Origin: Duganella sp. BJB476
Lineage (GTDB): Bacteria; Pseudomonadota; Gammaproteobacteria; Burkholderiales; Burkholderiaceae_D
Assembly: GCF_003416895.1 (NCBI RefSeq)
Contig: NZ_QVIO01000001.1
Span: 1,922,001-1,986,000, forward strand
Length of the DNA: 64,000 nt
Reading direction: 5' to 3'
Shown: positions 1-8,259 of the stretch, piece by piece
Layout: the number at the start of each line of letters is the position of its first letter
Numbering within the stretch: position 1 is the stretch's first letter
Position numbers and translations under genes: made by a program
Notes under the pieces: generated by a model
What the model saw: only the letters and a program-made list of their open reading frames with translations
Told to the model about the DNA's origin: nothing
Databases searched by the model: none

Positions 1-1486
1 GGATCTTCGGATTGCGCAGCAAGGCGCGGGCGATGGCGATGCGCTGCTTCTGCCCGCCGGACAGCTGCACGCCGCGCTCGCCGACCACGGTGTCGTAACC
101 GTGCGGGAAACCGTCGATAAAATCATGCGCATTGGCCAGCCGGGCGGCATCGGCCACTTCCGCCCGCGTCACCTCCCGATCCGGGACCGCGAAGGCGATG
201 TTCTCGAAAATGCTGCCCGAGAATAGCGACGGTTCCTGCTCCACGATGGCGATATGCGCGCGCACGCCGGCGACGTCAAGCTGTTCGTATGGCAGTCCAT
301 CGAAGCCGATGGTTCCGCTGCGCGGCCGGTAGAAGCCCAGCATCAAGCTGGCGATGGTCGACTTGCCCGCGCCTGAGGCTCCCACCAGCGCGACATTCTC
401 CCCAGCCGTAATCGTAAAACTGACGCCGTCGAGTGCGAGTTTTTCCGGCCGCTCGGGATAGACAAAACTGACGTCGCGAAACGACAGGTCACCGCGCAGC
501 GCCAGAGTACCGGTGGGCTGGGCATCGGCTGCGCCTTCGCTCTCGATGATCTCGAACACCCGCTCCGTGGCGCCGATGGTGCGCATCCAGTCGCTCCAGA
601 AATCGCTGACCGCGCCGGAAGAACTGGTGACCATGCCGGCATAGATCACAAAGCTGGTCAGCTCCCCCGCCGACAGCCTGCCCTGCCCGATCAGCGTCGC
701 GCCCAGCCACAAGGTCGCCAGCAAGGCCAGGTACATGGCGAACGATGACACGCCGCGAAACGACGCCAGCAAGCGCGTGTTGCCTATCGCCGCCGTCAGC
801 GCATGCGCGGTGGCGTCGGCATATCTGGCGCCGGCGGCGCGCTGCTGATTGAACGCATGCACCAGCCGGATGTTGGTGAAGTACTCGTGCGCCACACCGC
901 CGCAATCGGCCTGGCGCTGCTGGATTTCGCGCGAGCGCCGGCGCACATGCTTGCCCAGCCAGTCGCCCATGTACAGCGTCAAGGGCACGTAGACCAGCAG
1001 GATCAGGCTCAGTACCGGCGAAATCGACAGCAGCATCACGACGCAGCCGGCCAGCACGCACAAGGAACGCAGCGAAATGGCCAGGCCCATGGTCAGCGTG
1101 TCGTGCAGGATTTCGACATCGGCCGACAGGCGGCTGGTCAGCTCACCGACGTTGTGCTTGTCGTAGAAGCCGACCGTCTGCCGTATCAGCGCCCCATAAA
1201 GCAGGCGGCGGATGCGCGCGACGATCATATGCCCGGTCGATTCGAACAGGTAGTAGCGCATCGTGGTCGCCACAGCTTGCAGCGCCAGCACCACCGTCAC
1301 CGTCGCGGCGAAGGGGCCGAACCAGCTGCCGTCGTTCTTCAATCCGATATGGTCGATGAAATACGATAGCGCCCGTGGGTAGCTCAGTTCCACCAGCACC
1401 GTAACGGTCATGAACAGCAGGCCCAAGGCCAGGCGCGGCGCAAACACGCGCAGCAGCGCTAGCCGTTGCAGATGTGGATTGCTCAT
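1..1486 (-). CDS. ABC exporter, fused permease/ATPase, C-terminus cut by window edge
   Basis: A half-transporter of the MsbA/multidrug type that would work as a homodimer in the inner membrane. Read from ATG at 1486 it starts MSNPHLQRLALLRVF, shows about six hydrophobic helices in the first 300 residues, then an ATPase domain with Walker A GASGAGKS (about residue 368) and signature LSGGQ (about residue 474). The frame is still open at base 1, so Walker B onward is missing. Its ATG overlaps the TGA of the protease gene (ATGA), implying translational coupling in the precursor/ATP-grasp operon. The likely cargo is therefore the modified peptide (inference). There is no N-terminal C39 peptidase domain, so it is not a classic leader-cleaving PCAT exporter. 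Confidence 0.9.
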   Translation of the reverse strand, partial: MSNPHLQRLALLRVFAPRLALGLLFMTVTVLVELSYPRALSYFIDHIGLKNDGSWFGPFAATVTVVLALQAVATTMRYYLFESTGHMIVARIRRLLYGALIRQTVGFYDKHNVGELTSRLSADVEILHDTLTMGLAISLRSLCVLAGCVVMLLSISPVLSLILLVYVPLTLYMGDWLGKHVRRRSREIQQRQADCGGVAHEYFTNIRLVHAFNQQRAAGARYADATAHALTAAIGNTRLLASFRGVSSFAMYLALLATLWLGATLIGQGRLSAGELTSFVIYAGMVTSSSGAVSDFWSDWMRTIGATERVFEIIESEGAADAQPTGTLALRGDLSFRDVSFVYPERPEKLALDGVSFTITAGENVALVGASGAGKSTIASLMLGFYRPRSGTIGFDGLPYEQLDVAGVRAHIAIVEQEPSLFSGSIFENIAFAVPDREVTRAEVADAARLANAHDFIDGFPHGYDTVVGERGVQLSGGQKQRIAIARALLRNPKI

Positions 1487-2361
1487 GCAACGCCGGACCA
1501 GCGTGGCAGCAAGCCGTCCGCTTGCCGGTAGCGCACCGTCACGCCATCGCGCGTGGCCAGCAAGGCCTCCTGCACCGGCGCTTCGACCGAAGTCCGTGCG
1601 CCGCCGCCGATATGGGCTTGCAGCAGCAGCGAAATCTCCCAGGCCAGCTCCTCGACCTCGGGTGCGCGCCGCACCTGCAGGCCAAGCGACGCCAATTCCC
1701 CGCCGGTGATGGCGTAATGGTGCGAGTGGTAGGCGGACATCAGATGCTCGACGATCTTGCCGCGCGCATCGGCGTCGCGCTGCGGCAGCTGATACCGCAA
1801 CAACTCCTCGCCGATCTGGCGCAGCTCCAGCGTGGTGCGGTAGAACGCCGTCAGCGTGGGCGGGAACACGCTGGCGCTCAGCAGCGACAACGCTTCCGCG
1901 CGCGCCTGCCCGGCGTCCGCGCCAAACCAAGCGGCGCACATGTCGCCGAACTGCCGGATGTCCTGCGACGACACGGCACCCGACTCTCCGCCCTCGGCGT
2001 CGCCCTGCAAATGCGGATCGATGGGCGAGAAAATCGCCAGTTCGCCGGCGATGATCTCATCGGCCGCCAGCGTCAACAGCGTGGCCGACGACTGGCAGTA
2101 GTACGGCACGATAAAGCTCAAGCGCTGCGTGTACTCGCGCAGCAGCAGCGCGATGCGGCGCGCGGCGTTGACCATGCCGCCACGGCATTGCAGCACCACG
2201 TCCAGCCGTTCGCCACGGCCGATGGCGCGCAGTTGCTGGTATAGCGCAGGCAGCATTTCCATGTCCAGCTGCGCGGCCGCCATCACCAGCACACGGCCGC
2301 CGCGCAGCGCTTCGAGCTGCTTGATTTTTTCAGGCAGATGCTGGTTCAGTGCGTGCGGCAT
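1483..2361 (-). CDS. SDH-family Clp-fold serine protease
   Basis: A 292-aa protein of the serine dehydrogenase proteinase/SppA-like Clp-fold group. The family hallmarks are visible: oxyanion-type GG at residues 61-62 (VVLQCRGGMVNAARR), a serine nucleophile region CQSSAT at 89-94 followed by the LAADEI helix, and SPIDPHL at 112-118. The open frame extends further upstream, but those residues are a shadow of the ATP-grasp gene; the start MPHALNQHL at 2361 gives a 16-bp overlap with that gene. No signal peptide or membrane helix is seen. Its position between the ligase and exporter makes it the obvious candidate for removing the precursor leader. That role is inferred. Confidence 0.85.
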   Translation of the reverse strand: MPHALNQHLPEKIKQLEALRGGRVLVMAAAQLDMEMLPALYQQLRAIGRGERLDVVLQCRGGMVNAARRIALLLREYTQRLSFIVPYYCQSSATLLTLAADEIIAGELAIFSPIDPHLQGDAEGGESGAVSSQDIRQFGDMCAAWFGADAGQARAEALSLLSASVFPPTLTAFYRTTLELRQIGEELLRYQLPQRDADARGKIVEHLMSAYHSHHYAITGGELASLGLQVRRAPEVEELAWEISLLLQAHIGGGARTSVEAPVQEALLATRDGVTVRYRQADGLLPRWSGVA

Positions 2362-3356
2362 GCGGCCTCCTGCAACAGCTGGCCGGCCAGCGTTTCCAGC
2401 AGATTGAATTCGGGGATCAACTGCTCGATGAAGAGGAACTGTCCGGCGGGGTTGTTTTCGAGGAAGACGTATTCGTCCTCCGGCGTGACTATCAGGTCCA
2501 GCGCGCTGAAATTCAAGCCGTAGCTGGCCACCAAGGCCAGGCAGCGCTGTTCGATATGCGGCGGCAACAAGGTAGGCTCGTAGCGGATCGGCGCCGACAT
2601 GTCGCGGCAATCGACCGCCGTGCGGCTGTCGTCCTGGCTGTGGATTTTTGCGGCGAACACGCGCTGGCCGATGACGGTCACGCGCAGTTCGTACTGCTTG
2701 GCGATGTAGCCCTGGAACTGGCACGGCAGCTCGGCCACCGCGTCGATGGCGTCCATCATGTCCTCGTCGACCACGGTGGTGGTCAAGCCTTCGACGACGC
2801 ACTCGGCGGCGTCCACTTCTTCCGCCGCCAGCGACGGTGTCGACATGGCCTTGAAGATCATCTCGCCCGGCAGTTGCCGTTGAAATTGGCGCACCTGTTC
2901 GGCGCAGTTGGTGACCAGCGTGGCCGGTATGCGAAAGCCCATGCGCTGCGCGCGCTGCAACTGCTCGCCCTTCCACATGGCGCCGCGCATCGCCAGCGGA
3001 TGGCCGATCCAATAGCAGTCCAGGCCGTACAGCAGGCCGAACAAGGCCTGTTCGCTTTCCATCTTGGCATAGGCCAGTTCCTGCGCGCCCAGGTCGGCGC
3101 TGCGGTAGGCGAAGTCGGCCGACTTGCGCGCCCAGACGGCGCCGACCTCGCCGACAGCGATGCTGGCGCCCGACGGCAGATGGCCGATTTCGCCGTGGCA
3201 GCCGTGCGGCTGGAAGGATTGAATCAGTTCGTAATCGCGGGGAAAGGCGTCGAGGTCGATCCGGAAGAACGTTCCGCCTCGCGCGGCCAGCATGGGAGTC
3301 AGCAGGTCGACGTGGAGGTCGCCGCTGTGGGTGATAAGCAGGATTTTCTTGCTCAT
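2346..3356 (-). CDS. MvdC/MvdD-type ATP-grasp peptide ligase
   Basis: A 336-aa RimK-like ATP-grasp protein. The N-terminus (KKILLITHSGDLHVDLL) and the motifs YWIGHPLAMRGAMWKGEQL, FRIPATLVTN and the C-terminal metal/ATP site FLENNPAGQFLFIE match the layout of graspetide (microviridin-type) maturases, which form ester or amide side-chain links in ribosomal peptides. The ATG at 3356 was preferred over an in-frame GTG at 3398 because neither has a good Shine-Dalgarno and the family starts with this strand. It lies 61 bp after the 58-aa precursor gene, with a hairpin between them. Family assignment is firm; the exact linkage formed cannot be read from sequence. Confidence 0.88.
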   Translation of the reverse strand: MSKKILLITHSGDLHVDLLTPMLAARGGTFFRIDLDAFPRDYELIQSFQPHGCHGEIGHLPSGASIAVGEVGAVWARKSADFAYRSADLGAQELAYAKMESEQALFGLLYGLDCYWIGHPLAMRGAMWKGEQLQRAQRMGFRIPATLVTNCAEQVRQFQRQLPGEMIFKAMSTPSLAAEEVDAAECVVEGLTTTVVDEDMMDAIDAVAELPCQFQGYIAKQYELRVTVIGQRVFAAKIHSQDDSRTAVDCRDMSAPIRYEPTLLPPHIEQRCLALVASYGLNFSALDLIVTPEDEYVFLENNPAGQFLFIEQLIPEFNLLETLAGQLLQEAACRTH

Positions 3357-3380
3357 GGAGTCGGCCGACTGCCCGCTTGC

Positions 3381-3396
3381 GCCTGGATCCCCAGGC
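3381..3396 (-). promoter_or_regulatory. Intercistronic hairpin between precursor and ligase genes
   Basis: GCCTGG/CCAGGC forms a perfect 6-bp stem with a 4-nt loop just after the precursor stop codon. There is no U-tract, so it is more likely a processing or mRNA-stability element than a terminator. Such hairpins often keep peptide precursor transcripts more abundant than the enzyme genes; here that is inferred. Confidence 0.4.
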
Positions 3397-3417
3397 ACAG
3401 GCAGGCAGTAGCTCAGC

Positions 3418-3594
3418 TTAGCACCAGATACCGGTGTCGGCGCGGCCGTTGCGTGGACCGCGGGCGTCAGGACCGGAGCAGCCGGCCAGCGCCACGCCTT
3501 CGCGCGCTTTCCATTGTGGAGCGGCTTTTACAGCAGCGACTTTTTTCTCTGCCAGTTTGAATGCGAACAGCTTTGTCTCATTTTGCTTTTTCAT
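3418..3594 (-). CDS. 58-aa precursor peptide of ATP-grasp (graspetide-like) operon
   Basis: A small gene read directly from the minus strand: ATG at 3594, TAA at 3418-3420, 58 residues. The N-terminus is Lys-rich and helical-looking (MKKQNETKLFAFKLAEKK, then VAAVKAAPQWKAREGVALAG). The C-terminal 20 residues run from Cys39 to Cys58 and contain S, D, R, N, D and T, ending TGIWC. It has an AAAAAGG-type ribosome site and its own sigma-70-like promoter. The segment LFAFKLAE (residues 9-16) resembles the PFFARFLE leader helix that microviridin ligases recognise. The classic TxKxPSD core is absent. Size, position before an MvdD-type ligase and leader/core layout support a RiPP precursor; the product is unknown. 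Confidence 0.75.
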   Translation of the reverse strand: MKKQNETKLFAFKLAEKKVAAVKAAPQWKAREGVALAGCSGPDARGPRNGRADTGIWC

Positions 3595-3655
3595 TTTTAA
3601 GAACCTTTTTCAGATAGTTAAAGTTCAAACGATGACCACGGGTAGTGGTGCAAAG

Positions 3656-3684
3656 AAGATATCATTGCCGATATTTCATGTCAA
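3656..3684 (-). promoter_or_regulatory. Sigma-70 promoter of the peptide operon
   Basis: On the minus strand TTGACA (3684-3679) is followed after exactly 17 bp by TATCTT (3661-3656). This predicts transcription starting near 3649, with a leader of about 55 nt before the precursor ATG. It gives the peptide operon a start separate from the csgG-like gene upstream. Confidence 0.65.
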
Positions 3685-3757
3685 ATAAAGCATTATTACA
3701 ACAGAGCTATGCATTCAATCGTGCCAGCGGTCCGCTTGCGGTACTATCGCGCGCGCT

Positions 3758-4564
3758 TTATTTCACCGAGACGTCGGTCGCCTTGACCGCGATGTGGTCG
3801 GTGATGTTCTTGGCGGCGATGGTCTCGGCCAGGAAGGACGTCGACTTGACCAGCAAGTCGCGCGCGACTTCTTCCAGCGGCGAACCGCTGATGCTGGCGT
3901 GGCTGCCGCCCAGTCCGACACCGCCGCCCCAGCCCAGCGCCGACACGCCGAAGCCGTTCTTTTCGTTATTCGCCTGGAAGGTCTTGGAGGCGATGATCTT
4001 GGCGCGCTTGACGTCCACCACGCGGATGTCCATGTTCATGTGGACCTTGGATTTCTTGAAGTCGACCGAGCCGGCCAGCAAGCCCAGCGGGCCCTTGAGG
4101 AAGCCCAGGCCACCCAGGCCGGTGGAGCTTTGCTCGAAGCCCAGCGAGGTGATCGAACCGGTAATCATGAAGTCGGCCGCCTCGGCTTCGACCTTCTTGC
4201 CGATCAGCGCCAGTTCCTTGTTGATCTCTTCCATCTCGGCGCGTTCCTGCACGTCGAAGCAGCCGGTCTGGGTCAACGCGGTGGCCAGCATTTCGGTCAT
4301 GCCGGTGCCGACGCCGGTGTAGGTCGGCTGCGCGACATCGCCGCGGCGCTCCCACCAGCGGTATTGACGCGGGTCTTGCTGGCCTGCACCCGACGAACAA
4401 TCGGCCGACTTGCACTTGAACTCGGTGAACACGACCTTGGCGGCCGGATGGGCGCACTTCGGTACGTCGATCTCGCGCTCGGACACCTGGCTGGTTTCGG
4501 CGAAACTGGCAACAGGAACCAACACCAGCGCTGCAAGGCAAGTACTACGGACGATGTTTTTCAT
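3758..4564 (-). CDS. CsgG/HfaB-family secreted protein
   Basis: A 268-aa protein with a Sec signal peptide (MKNIVRSTCLAALVLVPVAS, cleavage after ...SFA) and no lipobox. The mature part fits the CsgG/HfaB superfamily: a conserved block around TGMTEMLATALTQTGCFDVQER, the GSITSLG strand, an IRVVDVKRAKIIASKTFQA strand and a glycine-rich stretch (ALGWGGGVGLGGSHASISG). CsgG itself is an outer-membrane channel for curli subunits, but many family members of this size are stand-alone periplasmic or surface proteins. No csgA/csgB/csgE genes are nearby, so a curli role is not supported. It has its own promoter upstream. Confidence 0.8.
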   Translation of the reverse strand: MKNIVRSTCLAALVLVPVASFAETSQVSEREIDVPKCAHPAAKVVFTEFKCKSADCSSGAGQQDPRQYRWWERRGDVAQPTYTGVGTGMTEMLATALTQTGCFDVQERAEMEEINKELALIGKKVEAEAADFMITGSITSLGFEQSSTGLGGLGFLKGPLGLLAGSVDFKKSKVHMNMDIRVVDVKRAKIIASKTFQANNEKNGFGVSALGWGGGVGLGGSHASISGSPLEEVARDLLVKSTSFLAETIAAKNITDHIAVKATDVSVK

Positions 4565-4602
4565 TACGGGCTTTCGATGAATTGTGCAAATATTAAAGTG
4601 TT

Positions 4603-4630
4603 AAATTATGCACTATTGACCGTGTGTCAA
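4603..4630 (-). promoter_or_regulatory. Promoter of the csgG-like gene
   Basis: Minus-strand TTGACA (4630-4625), a 16-bp spacer and TAATTT (4608-4603) lie about 40 bp before the start at 4564. The surrounding bases are AT-rich compared with the genes on both sides. Confidence 0.55.
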
Positions 4631-4663
4631 ATCTATCGAAATCTAACCGTGCGCGCTTTTCGC

Positions 4664-5455
4664 TCAGGCCGACATGCGCGGCAACACGGCGCGGGCGTTG
4701 GCGCTGGTGGCGTCGGCCACCTCTTGCAGGGGGATGTTGCGCAACGCGGCCAGCACCGCGCCGATGCGGGGAATTTGATCGGGACTGTTGCGGCCGGGGT
4801 GTATCCAGCTGGGGGAAATATCCGGCGCGTCGGTTTCCAGCACGATGGAGGACAGCGGCAGCTCGGCCGCCATGCGGCGGATTTGCAGCGCGCGGGTAAA
4901 GGTCATGGCGCCGCCGAAGCCCAGCTTGAAGCCCAGCTCGATATAGCCCTGCGCCTGCTGGAAGCTGCCGTTGAACGCATGGGCGATGCCGCCGGCGGGA
5001 CGGATCTGGCGCACGTGCTTGAGCACCACGTCCTGCGAGCGGCGCACGTGCATCAGCACCGGCAGCTCGAAATCGCGGGCGATCTTGAGCTGTTCGCGGA
5101 AGAAGAAGACCTGCTTCTCGCGCATCGCCGGCTCGGTCAGCATGGGGATGAAAAAGTCCAGGCCGATCTCGCCGAGGGCGACGAAGCGCGGGTCGGCCAT
5201 GGCGACGGCGACCTGCTCGCGCAGCACGCGCAGGTCGTCCTCCTCGGCGTTTGGAACGTAGATGGGATGGATGCCCAGCGCGTAGCAGGCGTTGTCCACG
5301 CTGGCGGCCAGCTGCGCCACCACCGGGAAGTTGGCCGTCTCCACCGCCGGGATCACGATCATCGACACGCCCTGCCGCCGCGCCAGCGCCGCCTGCGCGG
5401 CCGACTCGCCGCCGAATTCATGGGCGTCGAGGTGGCAGTGGGTGTCGATCCACAT
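4664..5455 (-). CDS. TatD-family metal-dependent DNase/hydrolase
   Basis: A 263-aa TIM-barrel amidohydrolase-fold protein. Metal and catalytic motifs are intact: DTHCHLD near the N-terminus, ALGIHP, GEIGLDF, HVRRSQDV, HAFNGS and ETDAPDI. TatD proteins are cytoplasmic metal-dependent 3'-5' exonucleases. It starts 5 bp after lolD ends, so it is the third gene of a lolC-lolD-tatD operon, an arrangement seen in related betaproteobacteria. Its paralogue type (TatD versus YcfH/YjjV) cannot be settled by eye. Confidence 0.92.
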   Translation of the reverse strand: MWIDTHCHLDAHEFGGESAAQAALARRQGVSMIVIPAVETANFPVVAQLAASVDNACYALGIHPIYVPNAEEDDLRVLREQVAVAMADPRFVALGEIGLDFFIPMLTEPAMREKQVFFFREQLKIARDFELPVLMHVRRSQDVVLKHVRQIRPAGGIAHAFNGSFQQAQGYIELGFKLGFGGAMTFTRALQIRRMAAELPLSSIVLETDAPDISPSWIHPGRNSPDQIPRIGAVLAALRNIPLQEVADATSANARAVLPRMSA

Positions 5456-5459
5456 GACG

Positions 5460-6155
5460 TCAGTCCTGGTAAGGGTGCAGGCCTTCGTCGGTCAGGCGCA
5501 GCACGCGGTCGCAGCGGCGCGCCAGCTCGATATCGTGGGTGACGATGATGAAAGCCGTGCCCAGGGTGCGCGACAGTTCCAGCATCAAATCGAAGATCTG
5601 CTGCGCGGTGGCGTGATCGAGGTTGCCGGTCGGTTCGTCGGCCAGCACGCAGGCCGGCTGCGTGACCAGCGCCCGCGCCAGCGCCACGCGCTGACGCTCG
5701 CCGCCGGACAGCTCGCCCGGCACGTGCGTGACGCGCTTGGCCAGGTTGACGCGGGTGAGGATCTGCTGCGCCACGGTGGTCGCTTCGCTGCGCTTGACGC
5801 GGCGTATCATCAGCGGCATCGCCACGTTGTCCAGCGCGCTGAATTCCGGCAGCAAGTGGTGGAACTGGTAGACGAAGCCCAGCGAGCTGTTGCGCAGGTC
5901 GCCCCGCGCGGTCTCGCTCAGGCTGGCGAAGTCCTTGCCCAGCAGGGTGACGCTGCCCCTGGTCGGCGTATCGAGGCCGCCCAGCAGGTGCAGCAGGGTC
6001 GATTTGCCGGAGCCGGAGGCGCCGACAATCGCCACGCGCTCGCCGCGCCGCACATCGATGTCGATGCCGTTCAACACCTGCACCGAATAGGCGCCTTGGG
6101 TGAAGGTCTTGCCCAGGCTGCGGCAGGACAGGACTACAGGTTCCAGGTTACTCAT
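5460..6155 (-). CDS. lolD: Lipoprotein-releasing ABC transporter ATPase LolD
   Basis: A 231-aa ABC ATPase with Walker [10 protein letters not shown], signature [15 protein letters not shown], Walker [13 protein letters not shown] and the H-loop [24 protein letters not shown] and the context after a LolC/E-type permease identify it as LolD, which powers extraction of outer-membrane lipoproteins from the inner membrane for handover to LolA. Its start overlaps the end of lolC by 8 bp. Confidence 0.95.
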   Translation of the reverse strand: MSNLEPVVLSCRSLGKTFTQGAYSVQVLNGIDIDVRRGERVAIVGASGSGKSTLLHLLGGLDTPTRGSVTLLGKDFASLSETARGDLRNSSLGFVYQFHHLLPEFSALDNVAMPLMIRRVKRSEATTVAQQILTRVNLAKRVTHVPGELSGGERQRVALARALVTQPACVLADEPTGNLDHATAQQIFDLMLELSRTLGTAFIIVTHDIELARRCDRVLRLTDEGLHPYQD

Positions 6156-7413
6156 AGCGCAGCGCCTCCGCAGGTTTCACGCGGGCGGCCCACCAGCTAG
6201 GATACAGCGTCGCCACGAAGGCCAGCACCACGGCCACGCCGCCGATCTTGAACACGTCCGGCCAACGCAGGTCGGACGGCACGCTGCTGATGTAGTAGAT
6301 ATCCTTCGACAAGAACTGCACTCCCAATATATGTTCGATAAACGGCACGATGACGTCGATGTTGAGCGCCACCAGCACGCCCAGGCCCACGCCGATCGCG
6401 GTGCCGAGTATGCCGACCAGCGCGCCCTGGATCATGAAGATCTTCATGATGGAACGCGGCGAAGCGCCCAGCGTGCGCAGGATGGCGATGTCGGCCTGTT
6501 TCTCGGTCACGGTCATCACCAGCGTCGACACCAGATTGAAGGCGGCCACCGCGATGATCAGGGTCAGGATGATGAACATCATGCGCTTCTCGGTCTGCAC
6601 TGCAGCAAACCAGTTGGCGTTGAGCTTGGACCAGTCGCGCATGATCAGGTCGCCCGACATGCTGGCCTTCAGGTCCTGCGCCACTTGCGGCGCGCGGTGC
6701 ATGTCCGACAGGCGCAGGCGCAGGCCGGCCGGCGCGTCCATGCGCAGCAGTTTTTCGGCGTCGGTCAGGTGGACGAAGGCCAGCGCGGAATCGAACTCGT
6801 TGTGGCCCGCTTCGAAGATGCCGACCACGGTGAACGAGCGCAGGCGCGGCAGCACGCCGGCCGGCGTCGGCTGGCCCTGGGCCAGCGCCAGCGTGACCTT
6901 CTCGCCGAGGTTGACGCGCAGCGCGCGCGCCAGCTCGATGCCCAGCACGATGTTGTAGCTGCCCGGCTGCAGCGCGTTGAAGCTGCCGCGCTTGGTTTGT
7001 TTGGCGACGTCGGAGACGTTGGGTTCCTGCTCCGGCAGCACGCCGCGGATGATGGCGGGACGCAGCACGTCGTCGCGCACCAGCATGCCCTGGGTTTCGG
7101 CGAACGGCGCGGCGCCGATCACTTCGGGATTCTTGCGCGCTTCGGCGGCGGCGGCGTGCCAGTCCGGCATCGAGCCGCGGGCGTCGAAGATTTCAACGTG
7201 GGCCAGCACCGACAGCATGCGGTCGGTCACTTCTTTCTGGAAGCCGTTCATCACGGACAGCACGACAATCAGCGCGGCCACGCCCAGGCCGATGCCGGCC
7301 ATGGAAATGAGCGAGATAAAGGAGATAAAACTATTGCGTCCGCTGCGCTTGCCGGCCCGCGTGTAACGCAGGCCGACCAGCCATTCAAAGGGCAGGTTCT
7401 GGATAAGGCTCAT
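6148..7413 (-). CDS. lolC: Lipoprotein-releasing system permease LolC/E
   Basis: A 421-aa inner-membrane permease. The N-terminus carries the family signature [20 protein letters not shown] and a first helix ([19 protein letters not shown]), followed by a large periplasmic domain and three C-terminal helices from about residue 270 ([59 protein letters not shown]). The ATG at 7413 follows GGAG; an in-frame TTG at 7422 is less likely. Only one permease gene is present, as in betaproteobacteria where a single LolC/E-type subunit probably pairs with itself. Confidence 0.93.
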   Translation of the reverse strand: MSLIQNLPFEWLVGLRYTRAGKRSGRNSFISFISLISMAGIGLGVAALIVVLSVMNGFQKEVTDRMLSVLAHVEIFDARGSMPDWHAAAAEARKNPEVIGAAPFAETQGMLVRDDVLRPAIIRGVLPEQEPNVSDVAKQTKRGSFNALQPGSYNIVLGIELARALRVNLGEKVTLALAQGQPTPAGVLPRLRSFTVVGIFEAGHNEFDSALAFVHLTDAEKLLRMDAPAGLRLRLSDMHRAPQVAQDLKASMSGDLIMRDWSKLNANWFAAVQTEKRMMFIILTLIIAVAAFNLVSTLVMTVTEKQADIAILRTLGASPRSIMKIFMIQGALVGILGTAIGVGLGVLVALNIDVIVPFIEHILGVQFLSKDIYYISSVPSDLRWPDVFKIGGVAVVLAFVATLYPSWWAARVKPAEALRYE

Positions 7414-7504
7414 GGGCTCCAAAGGGAATCAACATTGGTGAGCCCGCAGTGTGCCATATAAATAGGATTCCATGGGTGAAACACCGCACCCTGCCCCCTA
7501 CAAA

Positions 7505-8185
7505 TCAGGCGAAGGTTTCGCTCTTGCCCGATTTACGGCGGCTGACCAGGCCCAGCAGGCCCAGGCCGACCACCATCATGGCCCAGGTATCGGCTTCCGG
7601 CACGGCCGACACGCCCAGCAGCGTTTGCGAGCCGGCTGCGCTGTATTCGGTATAGATGTAGCTGCCGCCATGGCCAGTGTAGCTCAGCGCATCGCCCAAC
7701 ATGCCGTACGCGACGCCGGCGAACTGGTCGTTACCCGGCAGGAGGCCGCCGCTTGTCGGCAGAACCAGCGCGCCGGTGCTGAAGTCTTTATTGTCCAGCA
7801 CTTCCCACAGGGCCAACTGGAAGGCAGCGGCATTGTTGGCGTTGTAGACGCCATTGTTCAGCACTTTGCTGTACGAGGTTTCGTACAGGCCGACGATGGC
7901 GCTCGACTGCGCAGCGACCAGGCCGGAGTAGCCGGCGTGGTAATCGGCCGGGGTGTAAGGATCGATGCAGAACGCCAGCGTGTTGACGCCATCGCCGGTC
8001 AGCTGCCAAGGGGTGATGGTCGTATCCGAGGCATGGCCGAAGAAGGTGGAATCAAAGTTGATGTATGTGAACGCATCATGGGGCGACTTCTCCGCCACGG
8101 TGATGGCGGCATGGCTGACGCTGGAGAATGCCAGGGCGGCAGCAACGGCGACGGCTTTGATTGCGGTGTTGAATTTGATGTTCAT
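7505..8185 (-). CDS. PEP-CTERM sorted secreted protein
   Basis: A 226-aa exported protein with a Sec signal (MNIKFNTAIKAVAVAAALAF, cleavage after SHA) and a C-terminal PEP-CTERM tail: VPEADTWAMMVVGLGLLGL followed by the basic stop SRRKSGK. Such tails are cut by exosortase, and the proteins end up at the envelope or in exopolysaccharide. The tail is slightly unusual in extending seven residues past the basic cluster (SGKSETFA). The body has no recognised enzyme motif but contains paired aromatic/Asn stretches (NNGVYNANNAAAFQLALWEVL) common in this class. It sits 74 bp after the giant adhesin in the same direction. Confidence 0.88.
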   Translation of the reverse strand: MNIKFNTAIKAVAVAAALAFSSVSHAAITVAEKSPHDAFTYINFDSTFFGHASDTTITPWQLTGDGVNTLAFCIDPYTPADYHAGYSGLVAAQSSAIVGLYETSYSKVLNNGVYNANNAAAFQLALWEVLDNKDFSTGALVLPTSGGLLPGNDQFAGVAYGMLGDALSYTGHGGSYIYTEYSAAGSQTLLGVSAVPEADTWAMMVVGLGLLGLVSRRKSGKSETFA

Positions 8186-8217
8186 GATGATTTTTCTATA
8201 AAAGTTGTTTTAATCGA

Positions 8218-8240
8218 CCGCCGGAGCTTGTCCCCGGCGG
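8218..8240 (-). promoter_or_regulatory. Hairpin between adhesin and PEP-CTERM gene
   Basis: CCGCCGG (8218-8224) pairs with CCGGCGG (8234-8240) across a 9-nt loop, immediately downstream of the adhesin stop on the minus strand. The following bases are TCGATTAAAAC rather than a T-run, so termination would be weak at best. Confidence 0.35.
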
Positions 8241-8259
8241 CATCCCCGCTCTGAAAAAC

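Noticed and set aside
2362..3012. N-terminal extension of the Clp-fold protease
   Set aside because: The extra 217 residues are a shadow of the ATP-grasp gene in another frame; family similarity begins after MPHALNQHL.
3418..3594. Classic microviridin precursor
   Set aside because: The core has no TxKxPSD or repeated Thr/Glu pattern; only the leader resembles that family.
3758..4564. Curli secretion locus
   Set aside because: Only the CsgG-like gene is present, without lipobox or csgA/B/D/E/F neighbours.
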